A stretch of 64,000 nucleotides of DNA, from NCBI GenBank assembly GCA_963701715.1, contig CAVPAX010000003.1, positions 62,001 through 126,000 of the forward strand, read 5' to 3'. The position numbers were made by a program, and so were the translations under genes. Positions within the stretch are counted from its first letter, which is position 1; each line of letters begins with the position of its first letter. This DNA is from Methylotenera_A sp963701715 (GTDB lineage: Bacteria; Pseudomonadota; Gammaproteobacteria; Burkholderiales; Methylophilaceae). This document shows, in pieces, positions 34,770 through 43,518 of the stretch. The notes beneath the pieces were generated by a model, which was given only the letters and a program-made list of their open reading frames with translations, searched no databases and was not told the origin of the DNA.

Positions 34770-35345
34770 ATGAAAAACTTTATTAAAGAGAATCTCGTAT
34801 TAGTCATTGGGCTGACATTGCCACTTTTGCTTATTTTGCTTTTCTTCGTCGCAACGGTAATTCCCAAATCGATGGGTATGCCGCCGCAATACGAAATGCT
34901 GTTTACCATAATGAAATATGATTACCAAACTAAGCCTGAGTATCAGCTTGATTTCAATGTGAAAAATAAGCAGTTGTTGGTAAAGGCTAAAAAGACTGAT
35001 GACAAAAATGCTTATAACTCGAAGAGACTTATGGCTTACGATGGAAAAAACGAAACTGTGCGCGAGATTGCTATAGATATAAGCAAACTGACCGCTGGCA
35101 GTGAAGTGGTTTTGGAAGAAACAAAAAACTTAACGATTGATACTTCTGCCGTGTCACCTGATGGTTATACACTGGAAGGCCCTAATTACAGCGGCAGTGG
35201 TCTGATTGGCGGTTTGTTTGGTGGCGGATATCGCAATAGCGGCTTTCGTTTAAAAAAGGGCAGTGTGGGCTACAAAATACCTAACCAGCAGCAAGATTAT
35301 TACTATAATCAAGTGCAATTTGTTGGCTGGATAATTAAAAATTAA
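34770..35345 (+). CDS. Unknown membrane-anchored protein
   Basis: 191 residues that I do not recognise. One strong N-terminal transmembrane segment (about residues 9-30) with a short basic start, then a soluble region predicted to face the periplasm. The C-terminal third has a glycine-rich stretch (SGLIGGLFGGGYRNSG) and a Tyr/Gln-rich end (NQQQDYYYNQVQF). It is 4 bp after miaA and 9 bp before the broken DUF2157-like gene, so the three are probably one transcript; an envelope role with the DUF2157-like protein is the only contextual hint. Confidence 0.75.
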   Translation: MKNFIKENLVLVIGLTLPLLLILLFFVATVIPKSMGMPPQYEMLFTIMKYDYQTKPEYQLDFNVKNKQLLVKAKKTDDKNAYNSKRLMAYDGKNETVREIAIDISKLTAGSEVVLEETKNLTIDTSAVSPDGYTLEGPNYSGSGLIGGLFGGGYRNSGFRLKKGSVGYKIPNQQQDYYYNQVQFVGWIIKN

Positions 35346-35354
35346 GGGCTGACC

Positions 35355-36289
35355 ATGTCGAATAAAGAGGAAGCACTTCAAGATATTGTCTCAATTGCCA
35401 AGCATAACAATATTACTCTGGACGAAATTGGGCATGCTTTGGAAACCTCGCCATTGTTGCTTCCAAGCCATCTGCAGGCGTGTTATCGAAGCTGTTTGGC
35501 TATATCGGCGGCATTTTTGTATTTGCTGGCATTGGTGTATTTATCTCGATGTATTGGGACGATTTCGGCTCTGCCGCACGTGTAATTGTGACGCTGGGCA
35601 TGGGATCTGTGGTGTTTATCATGGGCGTGGTTTGCTTGGCTGATAAAAGATATGAAAAAGCCGCTACACCTTTGTTCTTAATTGCTTCAATATGCAGCCC
35701 AGGGTATACTGGTGATGTTGCAAGAATATTCTTCGGGCGGTGATGCGCGCCACGGATTGATGTTCATGTCTGCCTACATGCTCATTCAGCAGGCTGCCAC
35801 GTTTTGGGCGAAACGCCGCTCTGTGCTTGCTTTCAGCGCGATTTTGTTCGGCTGTATTTTCTTTGCCAATCTGTTTGACATTTGGGATATGAACGAAAAA
35901 CTCATCGGTAGCGTCGTTGGTATTTCGCTACTTTGCATTGCTTATGCGCTGCAGCAATCGCGCCATTTGGCAATTGCGCCATTTTGGTATTTTATCGGTG
36001 CGATATTGCTCATGTGGTCGGTGTTCGACGCAGTACAAAACACGCCATATGAGCTTATTTACTTAGGATTGTCGGCATTGCTTATATTTTTAAGCACTTA
36101 TGTGCGTAGCGCACGTTGCTCTTGGTGGGTACGCTGGCAATGTTGGCGTATATCGGCTATTACACAGCCAAACACCTTGCCAACACACTGGGATGGCCAG
36201 TTGCGCTGGTAATGATAGGTATTGCGTTGATTGCGCTGAGTTCTCTCGCTGTAAGACTAAACAATAAATATATTAAAACAAATACTTAA
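35355..36289 (+). pseudogene. DUF2157-like multi-pass membrane protein, several frameshifts
   Basis: The reading continues across three frames. The N-terminal ~33 residues (35355 onward) lead into FGYIGGIFVFAGIGVFISMYWDDFG, typical of DUF2157 membrane proteins, in a second frame. A third stretch from about 35690 holds QEYSSGGDARHGLMFM and several helices, and the last ~50 codons lie in yet another frame, ending at a TAA at 36287-36289. Breaks are near 35453, 35683-35710 and 36110-36115; single-base losses explain the first and last. Either the gene is decayed or the local sequence is poor. The function of the family is unknown. Confidence 0.75.
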
Positions 36290-36308
36290 ATAAATATATT
36301 AATGTAGT

Positions 36309-37490
36309 TTATAGATAATGTTTGATGCGATTAGCAGCTTCAATACATTCGTCATAAGATGCGACAAGCGCCATGCGGATGAAGTTTTTGCCGGGATTCA
36401 AGCCGTGTGCCTCACGAGCTAAAAAACTGCCTGGCAATACAGTTATATTCAAATCGCGATAGAGTTTTACGGCAAGCTCAGTGTCACTTTGTTTGCTTCT
36501 GGCCCATAAATAAAAGGCCGCATCCGGCATTCCTACTTCCAGAACATCTGCCAGCATTGGCGTTACGGCTTTAAATTTTTCTGTATATAGCCTGCGATTT
36601 TCAATCACATGTACCTCATCGTTCCACGCCGCAATCGAAGCGGCCTGCACGGTTGGGCTCATCGCACAGCCATGATAGGTACGGTAAAGCGCAAACTTTT
36701 CAATAATTTTTTCATCGCCGGCCACAAAGCCGGAGCGCATGCCGGGCACATTGGAGCGTTTAGAGAGAGAGCTGAATACGATTAAATTAGCATGGCTGCG
36801 ACCCAATAGAGATGCGGCTTGCAGGGCGCCTAATGGCGGATTGTTTTCATCAAAATAAATTTCTGAATAGCACTCGTCTGCAGCAATCACAAAGCCGTAT
36901 CGGTCGGATAATTCAAACAGCGTTTTCCATTGGTCTAGGCCCATCACCTTGCCAGAAGGGTTACCAGGGCTGCACACGTACACCAGTTGTGTTCGTTCAA
37001 GCACATCTGCAGGTATGCTTTCAAACGTCATTGCATAGTTATTTTCTGGTAAGGTGTTTAAAAAATAGGGCGTTGCACCTGCTAAAAATGCGGCACCTTC
37101 ATAAATCTGGTAAAACGGATTAGGCGAAATGACGATAGGGTTTGGTTTTGTGCTGTCAACGACGACCTGCGCAAAGGCAAACAGCGCTTCGCGGCTACCG
37201 TTTACTGGTAAAATCGCTTTATCGGGATTAAGGGCTGGTATACCGTAGCGTCTGGAAATCCATGCAGAAATGGCTTCTCGTAGCTCGGTCGTGCCAATTG
37301 TCGTGGGGTAAGTTGCCAGCCCGGCTAAATTACTTACCAGCGCGTCCTTAACAAGTTGTGGCGTGGCGTGCTTAGGTTCGCCGATCGACAGGTTAATGGC
37401 AGAGTAAGCTGTATTTGGCGTAATGCCTTTGAATAAATCGCGCAGACGCTGAAACGGGTAGGGTTGGAGCAAATTAAGATTTGGGTTCAT
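36309..37490 (-). CDS. dapC: Succinyldiaminopimelate transaminase (class I/II aminotransferase)
   Basis: PLP enzyme of lysine/diaminopimelate synthesis. SPGNPSGKVM, the PLP-binding SSLSKRSNVPGMRSGF and the C-terminal Arg in FIRMALVAS are all present. 393 residues. The N-terminus (LQPYPFQRLRDLF) is characteristic of the proteobacterial DapC group as I know it. It is divergent from the EamA transporter with a 28-bp gap. Confidence 0.9.
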   Translation of the reverse strand: MNPNLNLLQPYPFQRLRDLFKGITPNTAYSAINLSIGEPKHATPQLVKDALVSNLAGLATYPTTIGTTELREAISAWISRRYGIPALNPDKAILPVNGSREALFAFAQVVVDSTKPNPIVISPNPFYQIYEGAAFLAGATPYFLNTLPENNYAMTFESIPADVLERTQLVYVCSPGNPSGKVMGLDQWKTLFELSDRYGFVIAADECYSEIYFDENNPPLGALQAASLLGRSHANLIVFSSLSKRSNVPGMRSGFVAGDEKIIEKFALYRTYHGCAMSPTVQAASIAAWNDEVHVIENRRLYTEKFKAVTPMLADVLEVGMPDAAFYLWARSKQSDTELAVKLYRDLNITVLPGSFLAREAHGLNPGKNFIRMALVASYDECIEAANRIKHYL

Positions 37491-37518
37491 AAGCGGCTAT
37501 TATAATTTAGGAAGCATA

Positions 37519-38412
37519 GTGAGCAACAGCAATAATAAAAACTCTTTAGCGATATTCGGCCTACTTTTTGGTGCGTTGTGCTGGGGCATTATTTGGTATC
37601 CATACCGTTTGATGGCTGAGGCTGGTGTTTCAGGTATTGCTTCCAGCTTTTATACCTACTGCATAGCATCAATTGTTGCAGGTATTTATTTCTGCAGACA
37701 TTGGCGCGGGTTGTTTTCTCAGCCCAAAAGCATACTCTGGCTGGGTTTGATTGCGGGATGGACAAACCTGAGCTATGTGCTAGCGGTGATCGACGGCGAA
37801 GTGATGCGCGTGATGCTGCTATTTTATCTCTCACCGTTGTGGACATTGCTATTAGCGCGTTTCTGGCTAAAAGAGCCCATTACACAAGTTGGGTTCGTTT
37901 CAATAGTTATTGCGCTGATAGGCGCATATATCATGCTGGCAGGCCCTGTCGGCGCCGTAACTTATCATCTTCCAATTCCAAGAAATATGGCGGAATGGCT
38001 AGCCTTGTCATCAGGTATGGGGTTCTCGCTGACCAATGTAATCACACGGAAATCCAGCCATTTAACACTTTGTGCGAAATCATTTGCAGTCTGGTTTGGG
38101 GTGATTGGTGTAGCATTGATTTTCTCACCCTTTATTGGAGGTACATTTCCAGCACCAAGTTTTTTTAGTATCACGCATTGGCTGATAATGGGTTTGATAG
38201 CCCTGCTGCTGATGGCTGCTACATTGTTGGTGCAATTCGGCGTGACTCAGCTCACAGCTATACGTGCTTCTGTGCTGTTTTTGTTTGAGTTGGTCGTAGC
38301 TGCAATTGCCTCATATTATCTCGCGCACGAAGCAATGACGCTTAATGAATGGATTGGGGGCAGCCTGATTGTGACTGCAGCGCTAATTGCTGCGTTGAAT
38401 CATAGAGAGTAA
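37519..38412 (+). CDS. EamA/DMT-family transporter
   Basis: 297 residues with about ten hydrophobic segments in two repeats, as in drug/metabolite exporters (EamA fold). Start is GTG at 37519 with AGGAAG just upstream. Substrate cannot be told from sequence; amino acids or related metabolites are common for the family. It is convergent with pilU, 4 bp between stops. Confidence 0.85.
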   Translation: MSNSNNKNSLAIFGLLFGALCWGIIWYPYRLMAEAGVSGIASSFYTYCIASIVAGIYFCRHWRGLFSQPKSILWLGLIAGWTNLSYVLAVIDGEVMRVMLLFYLSPLWTLLLARFWLKEPITQVGFVSIVIALIGAYIMLAGPVGAVTYHLPIPRNMAEWLALSSGMGFSLTNVITRKSSHLTLCAKSFAVWFGVIGVALIFSPFIGGTFPAPSFFSITHWLIMGLIALLLMAATLLVQFGVTQLTAIRASVLFLFELVVAAIASYYLAHEAMTLNEWIGGSLIVTAALIAALNHRE

Positions 38413-38416
38413 GTAT

Positions 38417-39511
38417 CTAATTGCCGAAACCGCCAGCAGCACCTTCGGCAGCAAAACGCATTTTGAGTGACAAATCATTGCGTGAATCAGCATTTGCCAA
38501 GGCATCCTCTTCGCCAATTTTGCCGTTGGTAAAGAGTCTGAATAGTGCCTGATCGAAAGTATTCATGCCGATGTCATTGTTGTCGCCCATGATTTCTTTC
38601 ATTTCGCCCAGTTTTTGTTTTTGAATAAGCTCGGCCATATATGGCGTATTAATCATAACTTCTACCGCGGCAACGCGTTTTTGTACTTTGCCTGGAATCA
38701 AGCGTTGGGAAATAATCCCTACCAGATTCAAGGAGAGCCCAAGGAGCAAACCGTGCTTAGCTTCGGTAGGGAAAAATGAAATAATGCGCTCTAGCGCCTG
38801 GTTTGCATTGTTGGCATGTAAAGTGGCCAGGCATAAATGACCGGTTTCGGCATAGGCAAGTGCCTGTTTCATACCTTCCATGTCGCGCACTTCACCAATT
38901 AAAATCACGTCTGGCGCCTGGCGCATGGCATTTTTTAGGGCGTTTTCGAAAGAAAGCGTGTCTATGCCTACCTCGCGCTGATCCACTACGGATTTTTTGT
39001 GGGTATAGACAAACTCAATCGGGTCCTCTATCGTAACAATATGGCCGGTTTCATTGGCATTACGGTAATCAATCATTGAAGCCAAAGTGGTAGATTTACC
39101 TGATCCGGTGGCGCCAACCACTAATACCAAACCCCGTTTACGCATGATTAAATCACGTAAAATAAGCGGTAAACCAAGTGTTTCAAAATCCGGAATCTCT
39201 GTTTTAATATGGCGAATAACCATGCCGACCTCACCGCGCTGGCGGAATACATTAATCCGGAAGCGGCCGACATCCTTGCGCCCGATGGCAAAGTTGCACT
39301 CTAAGGTAGATTCAAATTCGGCAATTTGTGCGGGGCTCATAATCGAATAAGCGATTTCCTTTACCATGCCGGGCAGCATAATTTGACTGTTGACAGGCAT
39401 TGTTTCACCTTCAATTTCCATGTGAATCGCAGCGCTTGTACTAAAAAAAAGGTCAGAGCCACCTTTTTCCGTCATAAATTTGAGTACCGGAGTAATGTCA
39501 ATTGCGGCCAT
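38417..39511 (-). CDS. pilU: Type IV pilus retraction ATPase PilU
   Basis: Cytoplasmic hexameric ATPase that assists PilT in pilus retraction. Walker A GATGSGKST, the Asp box (TIEDPIEF), Walker B (VILIGEVRD) and the His box (HLCLATLHANNA) are in order. GSDLFFST at the N-terminus and the extended C-terminus resemble PilU rather than PilT. 364 residues. No pilT or other pilus gene lies in the window; it stands alone with an AT-rich upstream region. Confidence 0.92.
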   Translation of the reverse strand: MAAIDITPVLKFMTEKGGSDLFFSTSAAIHMEIEGETMPVNSQIMLPGMVKEIAYSIMSPAQIAEFESTLECNFAIGRKDVGRFRINVFRQRGEVGMVIRHIKTEIPDFETLGLPLILRDLIMRKRGLVLVVGATGSGKSTTLASMIDYRNANETGHIVTIEDPIEFVYTHKKSVVDQREVGIDTLSFENALKNAMRQAPDVILIGEVRDMEGMKQALAYAETGHLCLATLHANNANQALERIISFFPTEAKHGLLLGLSLNLVGIISQRLIPGKVQKRVAAVEVMINTPYMAELIQKQKLGEMKEIMGDNNDIGMNTFDQALFRLFTNGKIGEEDALANADSRNDLSLKMRFAAEGAAGGFGN

Positions 39512-39591
39512 AATATTTCCTATTTTTAATTATTTTAACTTTATCACAAGCAATGTGTTTATTACATAGGGCTGATTGCATTGCTCTGCTA

Positions 39592-41493
39592 TCATCGTTT
39601 AAGGTATGTCTGCCAAATATTTAAATATTGCTGCTCCACATTGCGGACGAATTGTGCAGGTTTAAACATGGTAGATATTGCTGTTTCTGAATTGAGCTTT
39701 TGTTTTATCTGTGCCAATTTTTCAGGGTCAAATGCATAATATAGCGCTTTTTTCTCATATTCTGACAATGAGCCGGTAATCAACTCATGGCAATTAATGC
39801 TTTGCAGCAGACTTGCCGCAACACGTGAGGCAAATGTTTCTCCCGCACAAGTAAGTAGCGGCAAGTGCATATATAGTGCATCGCTGGCAGTTGTGTGAGC
39901 GTTGTAGGGCAAAGTATCTAAAAACAAATCCGCATGGGCATGGCGAGCAAGGTGGTCTGCAATTGCCACACGCGGTGCAAAAATCAGCCGATCCTTGTCG
40001 ATACCTGCATTTTCCGCTTCTAGCTGCAAATTGGTCTTTGCCCAAGGGTTGCATTCCAGCAGCCATAATACGCTACCCGGTACTTGCCTTAGCAAACGCA
40101 TCCAAATGGCAAAAACCTCAGCAGTAATTTTAAACGTTTGATTAAAACAGCAAAATACAAAAGCACTCACGGGAAGACCGTGCTCTGTTTTCAGTGAACT
40201 TTCCCCAACTGGACGTTTGCTGTCATTGGGCTGATAACAGGGTAGATAAAGCAATTGTTCACTAAAGTCAGCAGGATTCTGCGCGATAATTTTGTCTACT
40301 AGAATGTAATCAAATAACGGTTGGGTGCCTGATTGATCACTGATTTCACCCATAGTTCCTGGGTAACCCAGCCAGTTAATGCTGATAGGTGCAGGTCCCA
40401 ATGCCACAATGCCTGTGCGGCTGGATTGTGTGAAGCCGGTTAAATCCACTAGGATATCAATCCCATCTTGATTGATTTTTTTTGCAGCATCGATTTCGCT
40501 TAGATTACGAATATCCACAAAGCGGTCAAATGATTGTTCTAAGCGCTTGCGCACTGGAGTTTTGTCATTCACACAATAAGAATAGGCTACGACTTCAAAC
40601 CGATCTCTGTTATGACTCTCAATCAATTCGGTAATTAAAAAGGCTAGCGGATGGAGCCTGAAATCAGCAGATAAATAGCCGATTTTAAGTTTCTCTTTTG
40701 ATTTTTTTTCATAACTAAAACCAAGTTTATACCTGCTTTCAAACAAGCTGGAATAAGTGTTGCTTATCCAATTGGAGGCGCACTGCTTTTGCTCGGAGGC
40801 AACCGTATTTGGCATCGCTAAGAAGGCAAATGGTGAGATTTGTGCGCTTGGTACATCTTTTACCAATCGACGGACTTCCGTAATTTGCTGGTCCAGTTCA
40901 TGCCAATCGCATATATGCTGTTTCTGGTGTACCAAATGTGCGAGTGCATGATGCAGCTTTGGGTTGATCTGCAAAGCATTTTTGTAGCTTGCAATCGCTT
41001 TATCTAATTGACCCAACTCGCGCTGTACGTTACCTAAATTGTTATGTGTGTCCGCATCTTTGGGGTCTAATTGAAGCGCTTTCTGATAACTTACCAGTGC
41101 GGCTTGCGGCTTGCCTATTTCGCGTTGGGCATTGCCTAGGTTGTACCAATATACGGCGTTGCCGGGTTGCTGTTGTGTAGCTTCTTCGAAGCATGCCTCA
41201 GCCTGCGTAAACAGGCCGCTATTGTGGGCTTGGTTTCCAAGCTCCTGAAGCGCATAACATAAGGCATTTCGGGTGTCGCTGTTTTTACTATTGGCATTTA
41301 ATATGCGACGAAAATAGCCAGCCGCCTCTTCAAAACGTTGCAACTCCACACATAAATTCCCACATACAATATGCAGGTTAAGTTCGTTAGGGTGCAGCAA
41401 AAGTACTTGTTGAAAATATTGCAAAGCCAGGATGGGATTGCCTTCCTGTTGAGCCTTTTGCGCATTGGCAAGTAATTGATTCACATTTTGCAT
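39592..41493 (-). CDS. TPR protein with SPINDLY/OGT-type glycosyltransferase domain (GT41)
   Basis: 633 residues. The N-terminal ~190 residues are tetratricopeptide repeats (at least four clear units, such as YNLGNAQREIGKPQAALVSY). The C-terminal ~400 residues are a GT41 domain (GYLSADFRLHPLAF, LGYPGTMG, CCFNQTFKI, FLDTLPYNAHTTASDAL). GT41 enzymes modify Ser/Thr of proteins with GlcNAc or fucose; bacterial members act on flagellin, adhesins or other proteins. The acceptor is unknown. It follows the mnm genes by 13 bp on the same strand, with no obvious functional link. Confidence 0.9.
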   Translation of the reverse strand: MQNVNQLLANAQKAQQEGNPILALQYFQQVLLLHPNELNLHIVCGNLCVELQRFEEAAGYFRRILNANSKNSDTRNALCYALQELGNQAHNSGLFTQAEACFEEATQQQPGNAVYWYNLGNAQREIGKPQAALVSYQKALQLDPKDADTHNNLGNVQRELGQLDKAIASYKNALQINPKLHHALAHLVHQKQHICDWHELDQQITEVRRLVKDVPSAQISPFAFLAMPNTVASEQKQCASNWISNTYSSLFESRYKLGFSYEKKSKEKLKIGYLSADFRLHPLAFLITELIESHNRDRFEVVAYSYCVNDKTPVRKRLEQSFDRFVDIRNLSEIDAAKKINQDGIDILVDLTGFTQSSRTGIVALGPAPISINWLGYPGTMGEISDQSGTQPLFDYILVDKIIAQNPADFSEQLLYLPCYQPNDSKRPVGESSLKTEHGLPVSAFVFCCFNQTFKITAEVFAIWMRLLRQVPGSVLWLLECNPWAKTNLQLEAENAGIDKDRLIFAPRVAIADHLARHAHADLFLDTLPYNAHTTASDALYMHLPLLTCAGETFASRVAASLLQSINCHELITGSLSEYEKKALYYAFDPEKLAQIKQKLNSETAISTMFKPAQFVRNVEQQYLNIWQTYLKR

Positions 41494-41506
41494 GGCGCAA
41501 TTTTAC

Positions 41507-42697
41507 TTATAAAAGAGAATTTGCCAATTGTTTTAGGCCTAGTTCACGTAACAAAAAACGGCTTGGGTTGAGTTTGCTCGCGAGTTTTTCATCGATTGGA
41601 GCCTCGCTGCTAGTGATTGAACTTGCAATTAATTCACCACAGATTGGCGCAGTAATCATGCCTTTTGAGCCATGACCAGCATTGACATATAAGCCGGCCA
41701 GCCAAGGTAAGTCAGCAGGATTAGCGTTGTAGCGTGGTGGCTTTGTGCGGATTACCTGCTCATCCAGCAACTGTCCTGCCAGCGGCATATAATCGAGCGT
41801 TTGGCTTCGCCAGCCAACGCGGCCATGCGCGATTTCGGCCGATAAGCATTTTGAAAGTTCTGGTGAAATACTATTAAGCGCGTTCATATTTCCCCGTGTA
41901 TCGGCTTCACTAAGCATGGGGTTGGTATCGTTCGGCGCATAAGTCGTGCCGATAGAATGTATGCCATCCACCGAAGGGCTTAGATAATGATCGCTGCAAA
42001 TAATAGTATTCATCTGCCGGCTATAGCTATTTTGTGCAAAAAAATTAACCTGTCCGCGCACAGGAGTGATTTCTGCACTCGCACAAGGTTTGAATTGCTT
42101 AATATCATTCGCATTACAAATCACCACTGTATCCGCTTCATAGACAATATTTTTGTCATCAATTACTTGCCATTGATTGATTTTTTTTTCAATTTTTAAT
42201 GCGTTCGTGGAGGTGGATGTAGTAATTAAAGGTGGACTACAAAGCCATTCACACCAGTCTTTTGGCTTTACCCAACCAGCTTGTGGTAAATATAGACCGC
42301 CTGTTTTTAGTGATATTCCCGCAATTTCACTAGCTGCTTGGGTATCCATATATTGAAATAAGGCTAAACCCTCTAGCTGCAGAATCGCTTGCTGCCTGAC
42401 TTGCTCGCGTGCATCAAAAGCAAGCTGAATAAGGCCGCAAGCATTGAATATGGTGTTGCTGACGGGTAGTTGTTTTAATAAGCTCAAGGTGAACTGAAAG
42501 CCCAGCAAGGCAAATTGACTGGCAAAATCAGGCTTGGTGCTGAATTTAGGATATAACATCGCAACGGGGTTGCCGGAACCCTCTTGCGCCAATGCATGAT
42601 GTCTTTCAATAATTGTGGTGCTGATTCCGCGTCGAGATAATGCAAAAGCCGTGCTGCAGCCTGCAATTCCACCGCCAATGACAATAGCTTTTTTCAT
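41507..42697 (-). CDS. mnmC: MnmC-type FAD-dependent tRNA oxidoreductase (C-terminal half, separate gene)
   Basis: Removes the carboxymethyl group from cmnm5(s2)U34 in tRNA. A dinucleotide-binding GGGIAGCSTAFAL at the N-terminus, the SGNPVAMLYPKFS motif and the C-terminal NAGHGSKGMITAP are typical of the MnmC oxidoreductase domain. 396 residues. E. coli has it fused after a methyltransferase; here it is separate and starts inside the methyltransferase stop (ATGA overlap, 42694-42697). Confidence 0.9.
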   Translation of the reverse strand: MKKAIVIGGGIAGCSTAFALSRRGISTTIIERHHALAQEGSGNPVAMLYPKFSTKPDFASQFALLGFQFTLSLLKQLPVSNTIFNACGLIQLAFDAREQVRQQAILQLEGLALFQYMDTQAASEIAGISLKTGGLYLPQAGWVKPKDWCEWLCSPPLITTSTSTNALKIEKKINQWQVIDDKNIVYEADTVVICNANDIKQFKPCASAEITPVRGQVNFFAQNSYSRQMNTIICSDHYLSPSVDGIHSIGTTYAPNDTNPMLSEADTRGNMNALNSISPELSKCLSAEIAHGRVGWRSQTLDYMPLAGQLLDEQVIRTKPPRYNANPADLPWLAGLYVNAGHGSKGMITAPICGELIASSITSSEAPIDEKLASKLNPSRFLLRELGLKQLANSLL

Positions 42698-43398
42698 GCA
42701 AATTTCTCTACAAAGACGCCATTCAACATCTCGCGTTTTTTGCCAAAACCAGGTTGTTTTTTCACTTCAAAACCGGCAGCCTGTAAGCCGCGCCGAACTA
42801 TACCGGCGCTAGTGAATGTGGCAAACGTAGTGTTAGTTTTAGAGAGTCTGGCAATATGTTCGTAAACTTCGTATGACCACATATCAGCATTTTTGGCAGG
42901 TGCGAAACCATCTAGCACCCAAGCATCCGCCTTTTCTGATAATTCCGGCAAAACTTTTAAAATGTCATCGACCTGTAAGCTAAGCAGGATGCGGCCTCCA
43001 GCTATGTTAAAAACGTTAATTCCAACTTTAAGTCTGTCGTAAGATAGTGATAAATCACGCGAAATTTCTGAAAATTGGGGCCACAGCGCTTGAGCACGTC
43101 TTAAATCTGCCAAGCTAAGCGGCTGCTTTTCGATGCTGATGTAATTTAATTGAGTATTGGTGGGCGCTAATTCTAGCCAAAGTGCAGAGATGGCTAAAAA
43201 GTTTAAACCTGTGCCAAAACCAGTTTCTATAATATTAAAGTGATCTTGCTGTAGTGTTATAAAACGTTGTTCCAGCATATTTTGCTTAATAAACACATAT
43301 TCTGTTTCCTTTAATCCATCTTCTTTAGAAAAGTAAATATCATTGAAATCAATTGAATATGGAAGATTGTTAATCCATTTTATATTTGCGAATTGCAT
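42694..43398 (-). CDS. mnmD: tRNA (mnm5s2U34) methyltransferase, MnmD (N-terminal MnmC half)
   Basis: SAM-dependent methyltransferase that completes mnm5s2U34. 234 residues: ETGFGTGLNFLA is the SAM motif, WVLDGFAPAKNADMWS the DUF752/MnmC methyltransferase signature, and PGFGKKREMLNGVF its usual end. The fused E. coli MnmC has the same order in one polypeptide. Stop and start of the two genes share ATGA, so translation is probably coupled. Confidence 0.9.
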   Translation of the reverse strand: MQFANIKWINNLPYSIDFNDIYFSKEDGLKETEYVFIKQNMLEQRFITLQQDHFNIIETGFGTGLNFLAISALWLELAPTNTQLNYISIEKQPLSLADLRRAQALWPQFSEISRDLSLSYDRLKVGINVFNIAGGRILLSLQVDDILKVLPELSEKADAWVLDGFAPAKNADMWSYEVYEHIARLSKTNTTFATFTSAGIVRRGLQAAGFEVKKQPGFGKKREMLNGVFVEKFA

Positions 43399-43471
43399 GT
43401 TAAATCATCAATGTTTATTGAATCGACAGTATGGCTTAATTTTCGCATTTTTAGTTTGAAAATAAAGACAC

Positions 43472-43498
43472 CAACTATACTTACTTGTATACTAGTTG
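43472..43498. promoter_or_regulatory. Inverted repeat upstream of the PQQ dehydrogenase gene
   Basis: CAACTA (43472-43477) and TAGTTG (43493-43498) with partly complementary TATAC/GTATAC inside. It lies 20-47 bp before the ATG at 43519; it may be an operator or coincide with the promoter. Confidence 0.35.
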
Positions 43499-43518
43499 TA
43501 GTCTTCGGAGATTGTGTT

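Noticed and set aside
42694..42697. Frameshift splitting a fused mnmC
   Set aside because: Both proteins end and begin at normal domain boundaries, and the ATGA overlap is a standard coupling arrangement.
43393..43518. Upstream extension of the PQQ dehydrogenase reading frame
   Set aside because: The extension has no signal peptide or homology; ATG at 43519 has a GGAG element and opens directly into a signal sequence.
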